A stretch of DNA of 25,000 nt from Cryptococcus deneoformans JEC21 (GCF_000091045.1 NC_006685.1:1141201-1166200); one strand, 5' to 3'; shown: positions 1-10,196, counted from the stretch's first letter. Made by a program: numbers and translations. The notes: generated by a model not told the origin, from the letters alone.

Positions 1-2
1 CA

Positions 3-982
3 CAAGTTGTAAGAATGCCAGCGAAGAACTGTACGCTTATAATTCATTTTACTCAGATTTTCGACATCCTTTCTCCTGCGGATGGAGAGAAAAAGATCAA
101 GGAGCTCCCAAACTCTGAACGTTATGTCTACCAGCAGACTGACATTGCCGACAGGGCGAAGATGGAGCAAGCAATTCAAGCGGCATTGAAGAAGGTGCCT
201 AAGGGATCTTTGGCAGGTGGCGTGCATTGCGCGGCCATTAACCCTGGCATGCCTTGGGGGCCCAAGATGGCTGATAAGCTGGATGTAAGATTACTGCATT
301 GCCTGCGTGTTGATTCGCAACTGACATCGGAAAAAAAAGGACTTTGAGAAGGTCATGAAAGTCAATGCGTACGGTACCTTCTGTGTTGACGCCGTTGTTG
401 CCGACGCCATCAACTCTCAATACCCACCTCTTGACCCCTTCCATGAACGAGTCGAAGAAGAGCGAGGCTGTATTGTCAACATCTCCTCAATCGTAGCTTT
501 CGATCCTCCCGCTCGATGCCTTACTTATGGCCCTTCCAAAAGTAGGTTTAATTAATCAACCCTAGTAACATCCTTGTTGACATATCACTAGCTACCGTCC
601 TGGGCATTACCAGCGCGGCTGCCGACTTCCTGGCTCCTACAGGTATCCGAGTTAACTCTATCGCCCCTGCCCTTGTCTATTCGGCTCTTATGAACAGCGG
701 GGGTCGCGGGGATTACTTCAAGGACGAGATGAACGCTCACTCAATGTTCCCTCGTCGCATGACCAACGCATCGGAGATTGGTGCTGCTATCCTCTTCCTG
801 ATTGAGACTTCTATGATGAACGCTTTCCATCTCAAGGTTGATGCTGGTTGGAGGAACGTCACTAGCTGGGCTTGCGGCCGTGACCGTGAGTTTGGGCTTT
901 TTTTTCTCTCTGGAATTGAAAGAATGAACAAAATCGCTGACGATAACTGCTAGCCCGAAAGCTTTCGGGACTCATTGAGTAA
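3..982 (+). CDS. Short-chain dehydrogenase, 3-hydroxyacyl-CoA dehydrogenase type-2-like, 5' partial
   Basis: Model: exons <3-8, 57-284, 340-541, 592-885 and 954-982, about 252 codons visible; the N-terminal cofactor-binding glycine motif lies outside the window. Introns are 48, 55, 50 and 68 nt, all GT-AG. The Rossmann-type SDR fold shows in order: an acidic residue after the second beta strand (IFDIL), a D-I-A motif, HCAAINPG (equivalent of the NAG motif), the catalytic serine in NISSIVAF, and the catalytic Tyr/Lys pair in TYGPSK. These are followed by the typical IRVNSIAPA segment and the terminal VDAGW. The overall pattern is closest to the HSD17B10 / type-2 hydroxyacyl-CoA dehydrogenase group, which oxidises 3-hydroxyacyl-CoA with NAD in mitochondria. 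Substrate is inferred from the family only. The protein ends GRDPRKLSGLIE. The gene converges on the minus-strand gene at 1318. Confidence 0.8.
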
Positions 983-1317
983 TGAAAACGATCAGATAGA
1001 AATACTACTACATATGACATAGATGGAAGCATTTGAAATCAGGGAGAGGCTTTGTACGTTGTGGGTAAAACGAGCAATGATGCATATCTGGAAATGACAT
1101 GGTCCGGACTTTGGTAACACCATTGGCATGATGGGTAGGATCATAAGGGGCTTTCGGGCGTATAAAGTGTCTCGTGCCCTTGATCGGCAGCACTACCATT
1201 TTCCCAACCAAAGCCGTGGAGCAGGTTCTGTATTCCGGTGTAAGCGTTGATAATCACAGTACGGCATACACCACTTACTTCAATATCGGTATCGCACTGC
1301 TGTGGAAGTGTCCTAGC
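983..1317. other. Convergent intergenic region
   Basis: This is the space between two facing 3' ends. Short open frames on both strands lack splice-consistent extensions and recognisable motifs. I see only presumed 3' untranslated sequence. Confidence 0.5.
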
Positions 1318-2067
1318 TCATTTTCGCACCGGTTTTTCAGCGTCTTTACCCTCAATTTGTCTCAATCTTTCTTCTACTCTTGACATCCTATCCTTCAATT
1401 CACTAATCTCGGCATCCTTCTTCCGGAGTAAATTTATGTGACACTCTATCGCTGTAATTAAGCTTCTGAGGATGGATCGAAGCCATTCGGTCTTGTTATC
1501 AAGCTTTTGGACATTCGACAAGAGTTGAGGAAGTCGCAGGCCCAAGGCGGGGAGCAAATCAGAGACAGTCGAGAAGTCATTAGGCTGGAAAGGAGTATAT
1601 TGTTGTCCCTTCAAAGAATTTGGTTGAAGACATTCCAAAACATCTTTAAGGTATCGTAGGAGTCTGTCGCCCTCCCCAACGTCTTTAACACTGGACACAG
1701 CCTTCATTACTGGCATTTGTAGAGCAGCGGGAAAAGGAGGCACAAAATGTTTGGTTGATGAAGACGCTGGATAGGCTCTGGCATTGTCGGTGGCGATACC
1801 GACAGAGGGTAGAGGGGTATTCTGGTTACGAGCAGAAAGGGATGGGTAGTTGCTGACGGACTGATGGGGCGGCATCTTCTTTTCGGCCTCTTTGATAGAA
1901 TCGTAATATGTCAGTCCATCATGTGACAACCAGCTTCCAAATTGCATGATACGGCCCTCAGGTGGGCAGCCAGGACATCGACAACAGACAGGTGTCCTAT
2001 GGCTCTGTTACATGTACGTGAGCGACAACGCACAGATAGACATTGGTTTTGGACCTACAATTTCCAT
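1318..2067 (-). CDS. Hypothetical protein with Cys cluster and C-terminal coiled coil
   Basis: Unrecognised family. A single large exon runs from 2004 down to the stop at 1318. A plausible short first exon (2067-2059, encoding MEI) joins it through a 54-nt GT-AG intron (gtaggt...taacag), giving 231 aa. The first residues of the large exon read SHRTPVCCRCPGCPPEGRI, a CCxCxxC cluster that could bind zinc. It is followed by QFGSWLSHDGLTYYDS, a low-complexity Ser/Pro region, and a C-terminal third rich in Leu, Glu, Lys and Arg with heptad character (for example DAEISELKDRMSRVEERL), predicted to form a coiled coil. If the upstream exon is wrong, translation would begin at the ATG at 1947, giving 209 aa and losing the Cys cluster. 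It is divergent from CCT8. Function is unknown. Confidence 0.6.
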
Positions 2068-2786
2068 ATCGGAACGTAAAATACACTCCGCTTCTACTAC
2101 AGGAATGGGCCTTCTTTGAATTACAAGTCTGTTTTTCCAAAAGGGGTTCATCGGTATTAGCTGGTTCCTCCTACGAAGTACCAGGCCGCTTACCTATTCG
2201 GCGCTTGGTGGCGAACTGGAGGCATTCTCAAGAACCGGTTGAGCTGTGGATGATTGATCGATACAAGTTCAGAGATATAGAAAGTCTGGAGGACAGGAGG
2301 AGGGGCTGTCAGTGATAATAATTAGCAGCCAGGAGTACGATGGAATTGGTTGAGGTTAGGCGTGATGGCAGGGCGGACAACCGGAAAGGGAGGGTGAGGT
2401 TGTGGTATGCGACGATGCGAGTGATAGGACGCTAAGGAGTGAGCTAAAAGATGCACGGTGGCGAGACAGCTAGGGAGTCGGGGTGCTGAGTAAGTGCTCA
2501 ATTTTTCCATGCATAGCGGTGGGTGGGATATACTGGTGATACACGAGATAAACATGCCATAGCAGGAAACCCTCAGATACCGGCTGCCATATCCAGCCGC
2601 AGAGCCAAATCCCCGCGACGGGACTAATTGTGCATGATGGCTCGTGGTGTCGGCGGCAGGAGCCGCCAGCCGCGTTTGTTCGCGCGGTCTGCACGGCGGT
2701 GGTGGTCGAGCGACATTTTGGGCAAGAAACACCATAACCTTCCAACGTCTTCCTACCCTTTTATATCTCGTACACTGAAGAACAGG
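2068..2786. promoter_or_regulatory. Shared divergent upstream region of the coiled-coil gene and CCT8
   Basis: About 720 bp separate two divergent start codons, so both promoters should lie here. Open frames on both strands in this stretch have no family resemblance or consistent splice sites and I treat them as chance. I see no clear TATA element or repeat. Confidence 0.4.
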
Positions 2787-4780
2787 ATGTCTCTAAAAGT
2801 ACCCAAGGCCTCAGGCCCCGACCTTTTTAAGTCTGGCTACAAGGTACGCCTCTGCTCAATTTACTGTGTCAGCCACGCCTGCTTGGATAAATTGCTGACT
2901 ATGCTTCTCTACCATCTACACAGCACTTGTCTGGACTGGAGGAGGCCGTCTTGAGGAACATAGCGGCTGTTGGAGAGCTCAGCGAGATAGTGAGGACCTC
3001 ATTCGGACCCAATGGTCAGTGATCTCGTTTGTTGGGCCCGTTGCTGTCGAGGATAGGGCCTCTTGTTGCCATCGTCTCCTCGTCTTCGTCTTAGGAAGCA
3101 TGCTGACACTTGTGAATCTAGGTCGGAACAAACTTATTATCAACCACCTGGGACGACTTTTTGTCACTTCTGATGCTGCCACCATTATCCGAGAAATTGA
3201 GGTTGCCCATCCTGCTGCGAAGCTTCTGGTCATGGCTAGTACTGCTCAGGAGGCCGAGATGGGGGACGCGACCAATCTAGTGCTCATCTTTGCCGGAGAG
3301 CTGCTCAAACGATCGGAACATCTTTTGACTATGGGTTTGCACCCGTCAGACGTCATTCAGGGGTACGAGATGGCCTTGGCAAAGGGACGAGAAGAGCTCG
3401 AAAGTGAGTAGCGTGCATCCCATACGCTGTTGAATACTGACTTGCTCCTGTCTTCCAGCTCTGGTGGCCGCACAGATCACATCTTCTCCCTTACCTTCTG
3501 TCGACAACCTTGCAGCTGCAGTTTCTTCTTCCCTTGCCTCCAAGCAACCTGGATGTGAAGTACTGCTCTCAAAACTTGTCGCCGAGGCTGCCTTGGCAGT
3601 CATGCCTAAAAACCCTAAGGATTTCAACGTCGATTCAGTGCGAGTAGTCAAGGTTCTGGGCGGCGGTCTTGAGGCGAGCAGAGTCGTTCGGGGCATGGTG
3701 TTCGGTAGAGAACCTGAAGGTCCGTTGTCTCGAGCGCCAGAATTTGAAACTGTTTGCTTACGTTTATCTCAGGTATTGTGAAGAATGCTACCAGGGCTAA
3801 GGTAGCAGTATATACTTGTGGTCTGGATATCTCCCAGACTGAGACTAAGGGTACTGTTCTGCTCAAAAAGGCGGAAGATCTGTTGAACTTCTCACGCGGT
3901 GAAGAGAAACAACTCGAGGGCGTAAGTTACCCCTCATTATCTCTATCAAAATCAGTGTTTCTTACCGTTTTCATAGTACTTCAAAGAAATTGCCGACTCC
4001 GGTGTCAAGCTCATCATTGCTGGTTCCGGTATTGGTGACCTTGCCTTACATTATCTCAATCGAATGGGCATTGCGGTCATCAAGGTTCTTTCCAAATTCG
4101 ACCTTCGACGATTATGTCGGGTTGTTGGTGCCACTCCTCTTGCCCGGCTCGGTGCTCCCACCCCCGAGGAAGCTGGTATGGTTGATGTATTTGAGACCAT
4201 CGAGATCGGTGGGGACCGTGTCACTGTCCTTCGACAGGAAGAAGGGGAGAAGACTCGAACTGCCACTATCGTTCTTCGTGGTGCCACTGCCAACTACCTT
4301 GATGACCTCGAACGATCTCTTGACGACGGTATTAATACCATCCGCATCCTTTTCCGCGACGGCCGGCTTGTGCCTGGGGCCGGTGCCAGCGAAATTGAAC
4401 TCGCTCGACGTATTTCCGCCTACGGTGGCAAAACTGCCGGCCTCGCTCAACATTCTATCAAGCGATGGGCCGAAGCTTGTGAAGTTGTTCCTCGTACATT
4501 GGCTGAGAACGCGGGCCTCAACTCGGAAGATGTCGTCAGTTCTCTCTACAAAGCGCATGCCGACGGACAGGTCGATGCGGGTGTGGACATTGAGAGCGAG
4601 AAGGAGGGTGTCAGATCTACTAAGGACATGGGGGTTTTCGACCCATATGCTGCTAAAGACTGGGCATTGAAGCTGGCGACCGAGGCAGCTATCAGTGTTC
4701 TCAGAGTGGACAGTATCATTGTGGCCAAGCAAGCAGGAATAGCTCCCCCTAAGCAGCAGGGACACTGGGATGATGATTAG
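2787..4780 (+). CDS. CCT8: T-complex protein 1 subunit theta (CCT8), cytosolic chaperonin
   Basis: Model: exons 2787-2843, 2924-3014, 3122-3403, 3459-3719, 3773-3921 and 3977-4780, giving 547 aa, the usual length for this subunit. All introns are GT-AG (52-107 nt). CCT8 is one of eight paralogous subunits of the CCT/TRiC ring, an ATP-driven chaperonin that folds actin, tubulin and other cytosolic proteins. Family signatures in order: the N-terminal equatorial segment VRTSFGPNGRNKLIIN, VTSDAATI, AHPAAKLLVMAS followed by the nucleotide-site motif GDATN, the apical-domain segment IIAGSGIGDLALHYL, and the C-terminal equatorial RDGRLVPGAGASEIELARR, DPYAAKDWALKLATEAA and VDSIIVAK. The theta assignment rests on the N-terminal pattern and on ATEAAISVLRVD. 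GDAT rather than GDGT in the nucleotide loop is noted in the findings. The start is the first ATG, in frame with a short conserved-looking exon. Confidence 0.93.
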
Positions 4781-4866
4781 ATGGATATGTACAATGCTAC
4801 AATGCATAGCTGATGATTTTGGATCTCCTTATATCTTCATTAATCCTTTGATCACTGATCAATTTA

Positions 4867-5469
4867 CTACTGTATGCTGCAAATGGGACCTGGAGGAACT
4901 TTGGCAGCGGGAGGCCCTGGCTTGGCCACTTTATCCATGACGATCTTTTCAGTTCCCAGCCGGCTGATCAGCATCGAGGAAGTCGCTGATTGCAACTCAC
5001 AGGCACCATAACACCACCCGGCAGTTTCGTTCCAAGCGGTAATATCATAGGAAAGTCTGCGACACTGGACATTGGGAGCACTGCACCCCCAGGCAGCGCA
5101 GTGCCTGCTGGTAGGCTAGAGATTTTGCTCAGTAAAAAACAGAGAGTACCGACTCTTCTTCACGTAATCTGACCTACAAGACACCCTCAGTGCTGTTGAG
5201 CGCGTTCAACATATCAGCGTGTCTCCAAAGAAATGAATGGGTTCAAAAAGATAGGCTGACATTGTGTGGTACGCGTGGTACTTGATTCCGTACCCATCTG
5301 GTACGATTGCATTCTGAAAAATCCCAGAGCATTGTGAGTCAATGGTGTGTTAAATGTAAATCTTTCAGAGCCTTACAGGTACTGGGTCTTCAACAGTGAC
5401 TGCAAAGGGGTGATCAGGTTTACCAGCCCCCACGCCAGGAGGGGCAGCAAGCTTTCGCCTGTCTGACAT
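4867..5469 (-). CDS. Small five-exon proline/glycine-rich hypothetical protein
   Basis: Not visible as a long ORF. Reading the minus strand through splice consensus gives exons 5469-5377, 5313-5261, 5192-5178, 5127-5001 and 4944-4867, which join in frame to 121 aa. The protein starts MSDRRKLAAPPGVGAGKPDH. Introns are 63, 68, 50 and 56 nt, all GT-AG, with donors gtaagg, gtcagc, gtaggt and gtgagt. The third exon is only 15 nt. The middle carries repeated small motifs of the type LPAGTALPGGAVLP and LGTKLPGGVMVP, suggesting a repetitive beta-type or extended structure. No signal peptide or membrane segment is apparent. The last acceptor is uncertain: using the earlier cag at about 4964 would end the protein a few residues after GGVMVP. 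I do not recognise a family. It lies tail to tail with CCT8, with stop codons 86 bp apart. Confidence 0.6.
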
Positions 5470-5836
5470 GACAGCTGCTGATGATGGCCGTCTTTCTCGT
5501 TGTTCACAATATGAATCAAACTCAGACTTTACGAAGATTTGAACGCATCAGCCAGTCCATAATCCACTCCTCAAAATCAAGGAAAGAAGTCCTTGGATGA
5601 AAGGAAGTCTTTGAGAACAGGCAGAAGATACAAAGGGTCACTTTTGCAAAGGAAAGGCTTTTTAACAGCATAAGTAGAACCAATAAAAAAGACCTGGAAA
5701 TTATCACTACGTTAAAACTTGCGCATAGAATGTTGCAATTATCTGATGTAATTCTTTCTAGCGATTTATTTGTTCTCCTTTTCCAAAGTCTAAGGTTGAT
5801 CGCTTTCGCGTGGTGATACGGGGTTAGAAATTGCTC
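5470..5836. other. Intergenic region
   Basis: This stretch lies upstream of the small minus-strand gene and downstream of the reductase gene. A 61-codon open frame at 5522-5707 (minus) is hydrophobic but has no splice partner or recognisable pattern, and I leave it out. I see nothing else. Confidence 0.4.
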
Positions 5837-7351
5837 CTACGCGACTACAGCCCTTTCTTTCACCCTCAACCGTTTCTCCCTTAGAATTTCTCCCTGTAAA
5901 ACCTTAAGCAAGACATAGGTATATTCGAGTCGCGGGGTCTCAATGTTATGTTTCTGAGCGAGACGCAGAACAGAGCCGACGATAACCTCAAGCTCGAAAG
6001 GACGGCCCGTTTCGACATCAATGAGTAATGAGTACTTGTGTCCTACACCGCGGGCAACAGCCATTCCAGTAATCTGTGATCGTAGAATTGCAACGTCAGT
6101 CAGAGTGTAAAAAGCGATGGGTAAAATGGCACTGCAAAGCGCTCTCACCTTGTCCCAGCAATAATTGACAACATCCTCTAGGCCTGCACTGATCTCCCCC
6201 GAGGGATATTGAATCATGCCCTTCCACAGCAATCCAGCTTCGAATCCGACAGCGACAATTTCTCGAAAGTAAGCCTTCACCACAGCGGCTTGCTCCAAGG
6301 ATAAAGGTGCAAATGCAAGAGCCGTCGCTCGAACAAGGCCCTGCACGGAGGCCCAGGCACAGTTCCACACGTTCTGCAAGCGAAATCAGATGAGGATCAG
6401 GCTTTGCACAAGGGGGTCACAGAAGGACAGACCTTTGAGAAGCGAATGGAGTCTATTCTCTCAGTAGGATGTACAATTCCTTCACCAGCTCTGAGCAAAT
6501 CAACCCAAAGGTTGAGAGCTTCGGCCTCTTTCAAAGAGAACGCCCGGGTTTGATTCCCGGTCTCTGGAGAGGCGGGTGGGTAAATACCAGTGACAAGCAT
6601 GTCCTGCCAATATGATTAGCGCATTGGCTTAAATTCTGACCGACACATACTTGGCCACTCCATGACACAACTTGACCGTCTGAGGAAGTCATAATACCAA
6701 TCCAAGCACAGCTGGACAGGATAGGGATTTCTCTACCTTCAAGAGCGGTAAACAAATCCTCTTCTATTCCAAGTCCATTCTGTGGCATCACATCACTTGA
6801 GTTAGTCTAATCACCTTCTGCACGCATAGAACTGGTACACACCTGCATCAAGTGATAAGATCCAATTTGATCACTAGCTAATGTATCCTCGAGGAGCTTG
6901 ACATTGGGTAATACATCGGGCAAACACTTTGTACACACAATGCAGGAGGCGTAAAAAGTACCATCATTGAGCGCTTCTTGCTGAGTTTTGAAGACTTTAT
7001 TTGTGTTTAGCTATCCATGGCTTCTGGTAGTCTCAAATTTATTGTCCAAAGCCTACCTCTGTAAGGCTTCCAGTTATTGATCTCGCCGAATCTTTCAGTA
7101 TCGAGCGTCACGCCACTTGTTGTGTAGAGCGTATAGTTAGACCTAGCCACTGCAGTGACCCTGGCTTTTCCTGACTGCATGTAACGCAAACATAGATGAT
7201 CAGCTATCAACATTTACCAAAAGTATCAATGAAAGTCTTGACATTCAGCAGTACACACCTTCTCAAGAAGATAGGCGTAGATAGAACCTATCGATCCGAG
7301 GCCTATGAGAAGGATGTTCACCGGACTCTCTGAAGAAAAACCGCTTGCCAT
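5837..7351 (-). CDS. Ketopantoate reductase (PanE/ApbA) family protein
   Basis: Model: exons 7351-7259, 7174-7057, 6994-6843, 6779-6651, 6603-6433, 6373-6149 and 6073-5837, giving 374 aa. The N-terminal Rossmann motif GLGSIG is at residues 17-22, followed by VTAVARS, where family members bind NADP(H). SCIVCTKCLPD, then QNGLGIE, is the typical family core. K221, in RFSKNVWNCAW, occupies the position of the catalytic lysine. The helical C-terminal domain contains EDVVNYCWDK and ends with a basic tail. PanE-type enzymes reduce 2-dehydropantoate to pantoate for coenzyme A synthesis. Fungi carry several divergent paralogs, so the true substrate is uncertain. The intron at 6148-6074 is 75 nt and has no stop in frame, so unspliced RNA would give a 25-residue insertion. 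The ATG at 7351 directly precedes the glycine motif region and is the natural start. Confidence 0.85.
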
Positions 7352-8127
7352 GATTTGATCCACTACTCTAATCAATAATGGCCGTCGTGGTATGTGCTAG
7401 GAATAAGACTGACAGACTGTCTTACCGTCAAACGTAATCCCGTCTTGGGTCGGAAATCGGTTGCTAATATAATGGCTAACAGTCGTACATATATGCCTTT
7501 TGATGATAAATTATTATAACAGAAAGTACGTTCGACGCTTGCTGACCTTCTTCGTTCTTGTCATTCGTTTTGTCGTCTATTTTATTAGTATTTTATTGGT
7601 GGTGTCCGCGGCGGCCGAAGCTCTTCTTTAAAAGATTCCGCCGACTGATTCGGACAACGAAGCACTGTGGGAAAGGGTCGCCTAATTCTTCCGCGGCAGA
7701 CGGCGTCCTGCCACCTGGCATGACGAAAATTTCAGAGTACGCCTACTACTATGATTCTGGAGCGGCAGGGCGCGGCACGCCGCCTGCCGACGGGCTGCAA
7801 CTGGGGCGGCGCAGGCCATCTGATTTTTGTTTGGTTCATGCGGGTGACATACCGGACCACGTCTGATTCCTCGTCTGAAACCCACCGTTCATGCCTCAGT
7901 ACGAACTCAGAGCACCAAACGATTCTCCTCAAATTCTTTTAAGTTCCACACACTTCTATCTCTATTTACCCCTCAAGTCACACCACAACCCTGATAAAAT
8001 ATCTGACCAACAAGCTCGGCTCCCAGCGTCTCTTCTCCGGACTGTATATCCGTGTATGTCGACGAGAGGAAATATCATACTGTACATGACTTTGCTGACT
8101 TGGCACGGTGGCGATGGGCTAGTGTAT
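7352..8127. other. Gene-free region upstream of the reductase gene
   Basis: This should hold the promoter of the minus-strand reductase gene. Open frames of 60-100 codons on both strands overlap each other, show no conserved motif and have no supporting splice sites. I see no RNA gene, repeat or mobile element. Confidence 0.4.
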
Positions 8128-8328
8128 CTACTCATCTTGACTGTCTCGCCCTTGCTCTGAAGCTAAAACCATGGCTCCTTCAAGCTCCTTGAGTTCCTTC
8201 CGGTGAGTAGGCGTCCCAATTACCATCACCTCGCGAAGCGATATGCAGCACGAAGAACTGCTCACATCTTTCACATAGTCGGCCTTATAAGCCTTATTCA
8301 AGAGATACACCCATTGAGGCTCAGTCTA
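8128..8328 (-). CDS. Possible terminal exon of an unrecognised minus-strand gene
   Basis: An open segment preceded by a good acceptor (catttatag) encodes about 66 residues: TEPQWVYLLNKAYKADYVKD, then a Ser/Cys stretch, a hydrophobic strand (REVMVIGTPTHRKEL) and an acidic tail ending GRDSQDE. Composition looks more coding-like than its surroundings, but I could not find a convincing upstream exon. It may be a relic. No family is recognised. Confidence 0.25.
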
Positions 8329-8690
8329 TAAATGAAGGGATGAATATTGTGAGTACATTAGACGAGAGGTTAAGTCGGGATATCTGTCTGATATCGCATC
8401 GGTGTAGCCTTTCAAAGCTCTAGTCCGCTGCCGATGTCCCCTCTGTCCTATCGCTGGCAGAGTTATGCAGTACCGGACATGGCTTGACCACCGCGACCTC
8501 CTTCCCCTTCAGCCTGTCACAAATCAGGTATAGTTAGGTTACGTTGAGAGTTTCTACGTTGCATGAGGGAAGAAAAGAAGGAATAAAGCATTTACCATAT
8601 ATGTATAAAGAATGTCTATGAAAATCTTCCTTTCTGTGCCTCGGAACATTAACCTTAATCCTCCTCATCCCCCTCAGTTGGATCACCATT
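8329..8690. other. Unassigned region
   Basis: Short open segments occur on the minus strand, for example an alanine/lysine-rich one after an acceptor near 8523, but none can be joined into a model. If the neighbouring LTR-like structure is real, this would be leader or flank. Confidence 0.3.
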
Positions 8691-9220
8691 TGTTACATTC
8701 CAACAACCCTCCCCTTCTGTAGCAGCACCACTGTCCTCGTAGAGGCCGGAAAGTACCTTAGGCTACAATAGTTTCGTTGTCCTCATTCGTTTGTATTCAA
8801 TTGCTCTAGAAGCTCTGAAGTGGTTCGGTAGACTGGAGAGTTCGAGTAGACTAAGCTGCTTGGGCTATGCATTTTATCTACTCTAAAGGCTACGCCTTTT
8901 ATATCTTTCTCAGCTCTACGAGCTGACTCAGCTTTCCCACACTTCCCTGTCTCCTCCACTCGTACCTCTCCCTTCCCTAACGCCTTCTTGCGCAGTCCTC
9001 CTTCTCTTCCTCTCGTCTCCTTCCTCTCCTCGGTCCTCCGAAACTACTTATCCAACTGCTTATTGTTCTCTTCCTCTCCAACTGCTTATTGTTCTCTTCC
9101 TCTCCAACTGCTTATTGTTCTCTTCCTCTCCAACTGCTTATTGTTCTCTTCCTCTCCAACTGCTTATTGTTCTCTTCCTCTCCATCTTCCTTATTGTTCT
9201 CCTCGTTCCCTTACACAACA
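8691..9220 (-). mobile_element. Possible LTR relic (about 530 bp)
   Basis: Read on the minus strand, the segment starts TGTTGTGTAAGG and ends GGAATGTAACA, so its ends are TGTT...AACA, as is common in Copia-type LTRs. A TATA-like box (GATATAAAAGG, near 8893-8903) lies inside. Immediately after the 3' end come two bases and then TGGTGATCCAAC, which could be a primer-binding site. The 5-bp flanks (ccatt and caagg on the plus strand) do not match, so it is not a clean solo LTR. No gag or pol sequence is recognisable next to it. This is suggestive only. Confidence 0.28.
9051..9205. repeat. 26-bp minisatellite, five perfect copies plus one degenerate
   Basis: The unit tccaactgcttattgttctc followed by ttcctc is repeated perfectly at 9051, 9077, 9103, 9129 and 9155. 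A variant copy begins at 9181. The array sits in a pyrimidine-rich plus strand. Since 26 is not a multiple of three, the open frame across it cycles through three readings of the same DNA and is not evidence of coding. Confidence 0.95.
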
Positions 9221-9247
9221 CAAGGATGTTTTCGAAACCGGAGGACC

Positions 9248-9850
9248 TCAGCGACCTAAGGATACCACCCTCGCCCCCAAGAGGCTTTTGATCACCATCT
9301 CGGTGTACCTGGATTCGTTGAGGGATTCGGCCTTGATCCTGACACCATTTTTGACCGTCGATGGAGCCAAAGGAAGGCGTAAGAGAGGGAATTTTTGGTA
9401 GTAGCTAATCGCTCCCCAAACCATCAGGCTCTGTCGACCAGAATGGAAGGTTGGCAGGATGTGTTGGGGAGCGTACGCTTCGCCTACGCGTCGGGTAGTC
9501 CTTTGCCGCCTCGTAATTCCTCCCCCCAGCTCCAATGCACATTCATCAGTGAAAACAACGTCCCGCCAGTCCCTCTTCACGTTGTTCCTGGCCCACTCTT
9601 TCCTCTTAGCTATGGTTTTGGGCGAAAGATAAGGCTTACGCCGCATAATTCTGCGGTAAAACCTATGCTCATGAGCGATCTTGACGATAGTCGTCACGCT
9701 GACATTGTAACTATCGTGGGCTTCGAGATCTGCAGAGTCGGTGTCAACCCCACGTTCGCCAAAAATCATTGAATAACCGCCAAAGCTATCCATCTCCCCA
9801 TCTCCATCCATCGTTAGCTGAGGATGGAGCCCACTATCGCGCTTCATCAA
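9248..9850 (-). pseudogene. Truncated Tc1/mariner-type transposase relic
   Basis: The 200-codon open frame carries the order expected of Tc1-type transposases: a basic helix-turn-helix end (VTTIVKIAHEHRFYRRIMRR), KPYLSPKTIAKRKEWARNN, then the first catalytic aspartate in VVFTDEC (D102), and SLMVWGAISY. In intact relatives the second aspartate (in a motif like EDNAPCH) and the third acidic residue follow. Here the frame ends after VVSLGR and neither is present before the minisatellite and LTR-like segment begin. The 5' end is also abnormal: it runs straight into the 128-bp tandem repeats, so the first DNA-binding helices are missing. The copy should be inactive. Confidence 0.75.
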
Positions 9851-10196
9851 TATACTCCGTCATGCTTCTGAACCGATTCAGGGAGATAGCTTTGTTCAGC
9901 CTACGATGATACGGTGAACAATCGTACCCAAGACGGCTCTAGTCCCAGTATCGCGCTCAGAAGCCATGGCATCATCAATATACTCCGTCATGCTTCTGAA
10001 CCGATTCAGGGAGATAGCTTTGTTCAGCCTATGATGATACGGTGAACAATCATACCCAAGACGGCTCTAGTCCCAGTATCGCGCTCAGAAGCCGTGACAT
10101 CGTCGATATACTCTGTTATGTTTCTGAACCGGGTCAGGGAGATTGATTTGTTCAGCGTATGATGGTATGGCGAACAATCGTACCCAATGCGGTTCT
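9845..10196. repeat. 128-bp direct tandem repeats, about 2.7 copies
   Basis: Copies begin at about 9845, 9971 and 10099. The motif atatactccgtcatgcttct recurs with a 128-bp period. The first two copies differ at only a few positions; the third is more diverged and loses homology near 10196. On the minus strand each copy contains an open stretch of about 43 codons (ISLTRF..., ...TRAVLG) that changes frame from copy to copy because 128 is not a multiple of three. The array joins the 3' end of the hypothetical gene on the right to the transposase relic on the left. Confidence 0.85.

Noticed and set aside
2322..2735. Minus-strand open frame of 137 codons in the CCT8 upstream region
   Set aside because: Composition is Pro/His/Ser-rich without motifs, and an overlapping frame on the same strand is equally open; no splice-consistent model emerges.
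3990..4670. Second long plus-strand frame overlapping the last CCT8 exon, and the minus frame at 4112-4807
   Set aside because: Both are shadows of CCT8, whose conserved motifs fix the true frame.
9051..9205. Possible CRISPR array
   Set aside because: The 26-bp units are directly abutting with no spacers, and the window is eukaryotic.
8988..9401. Plus-strand open frame of 137 codons with Leu/Ser repeats
   Set aside because: It is produced by the 26-bp repeat being open in all three frames and then runs antisense to the transposase relic.
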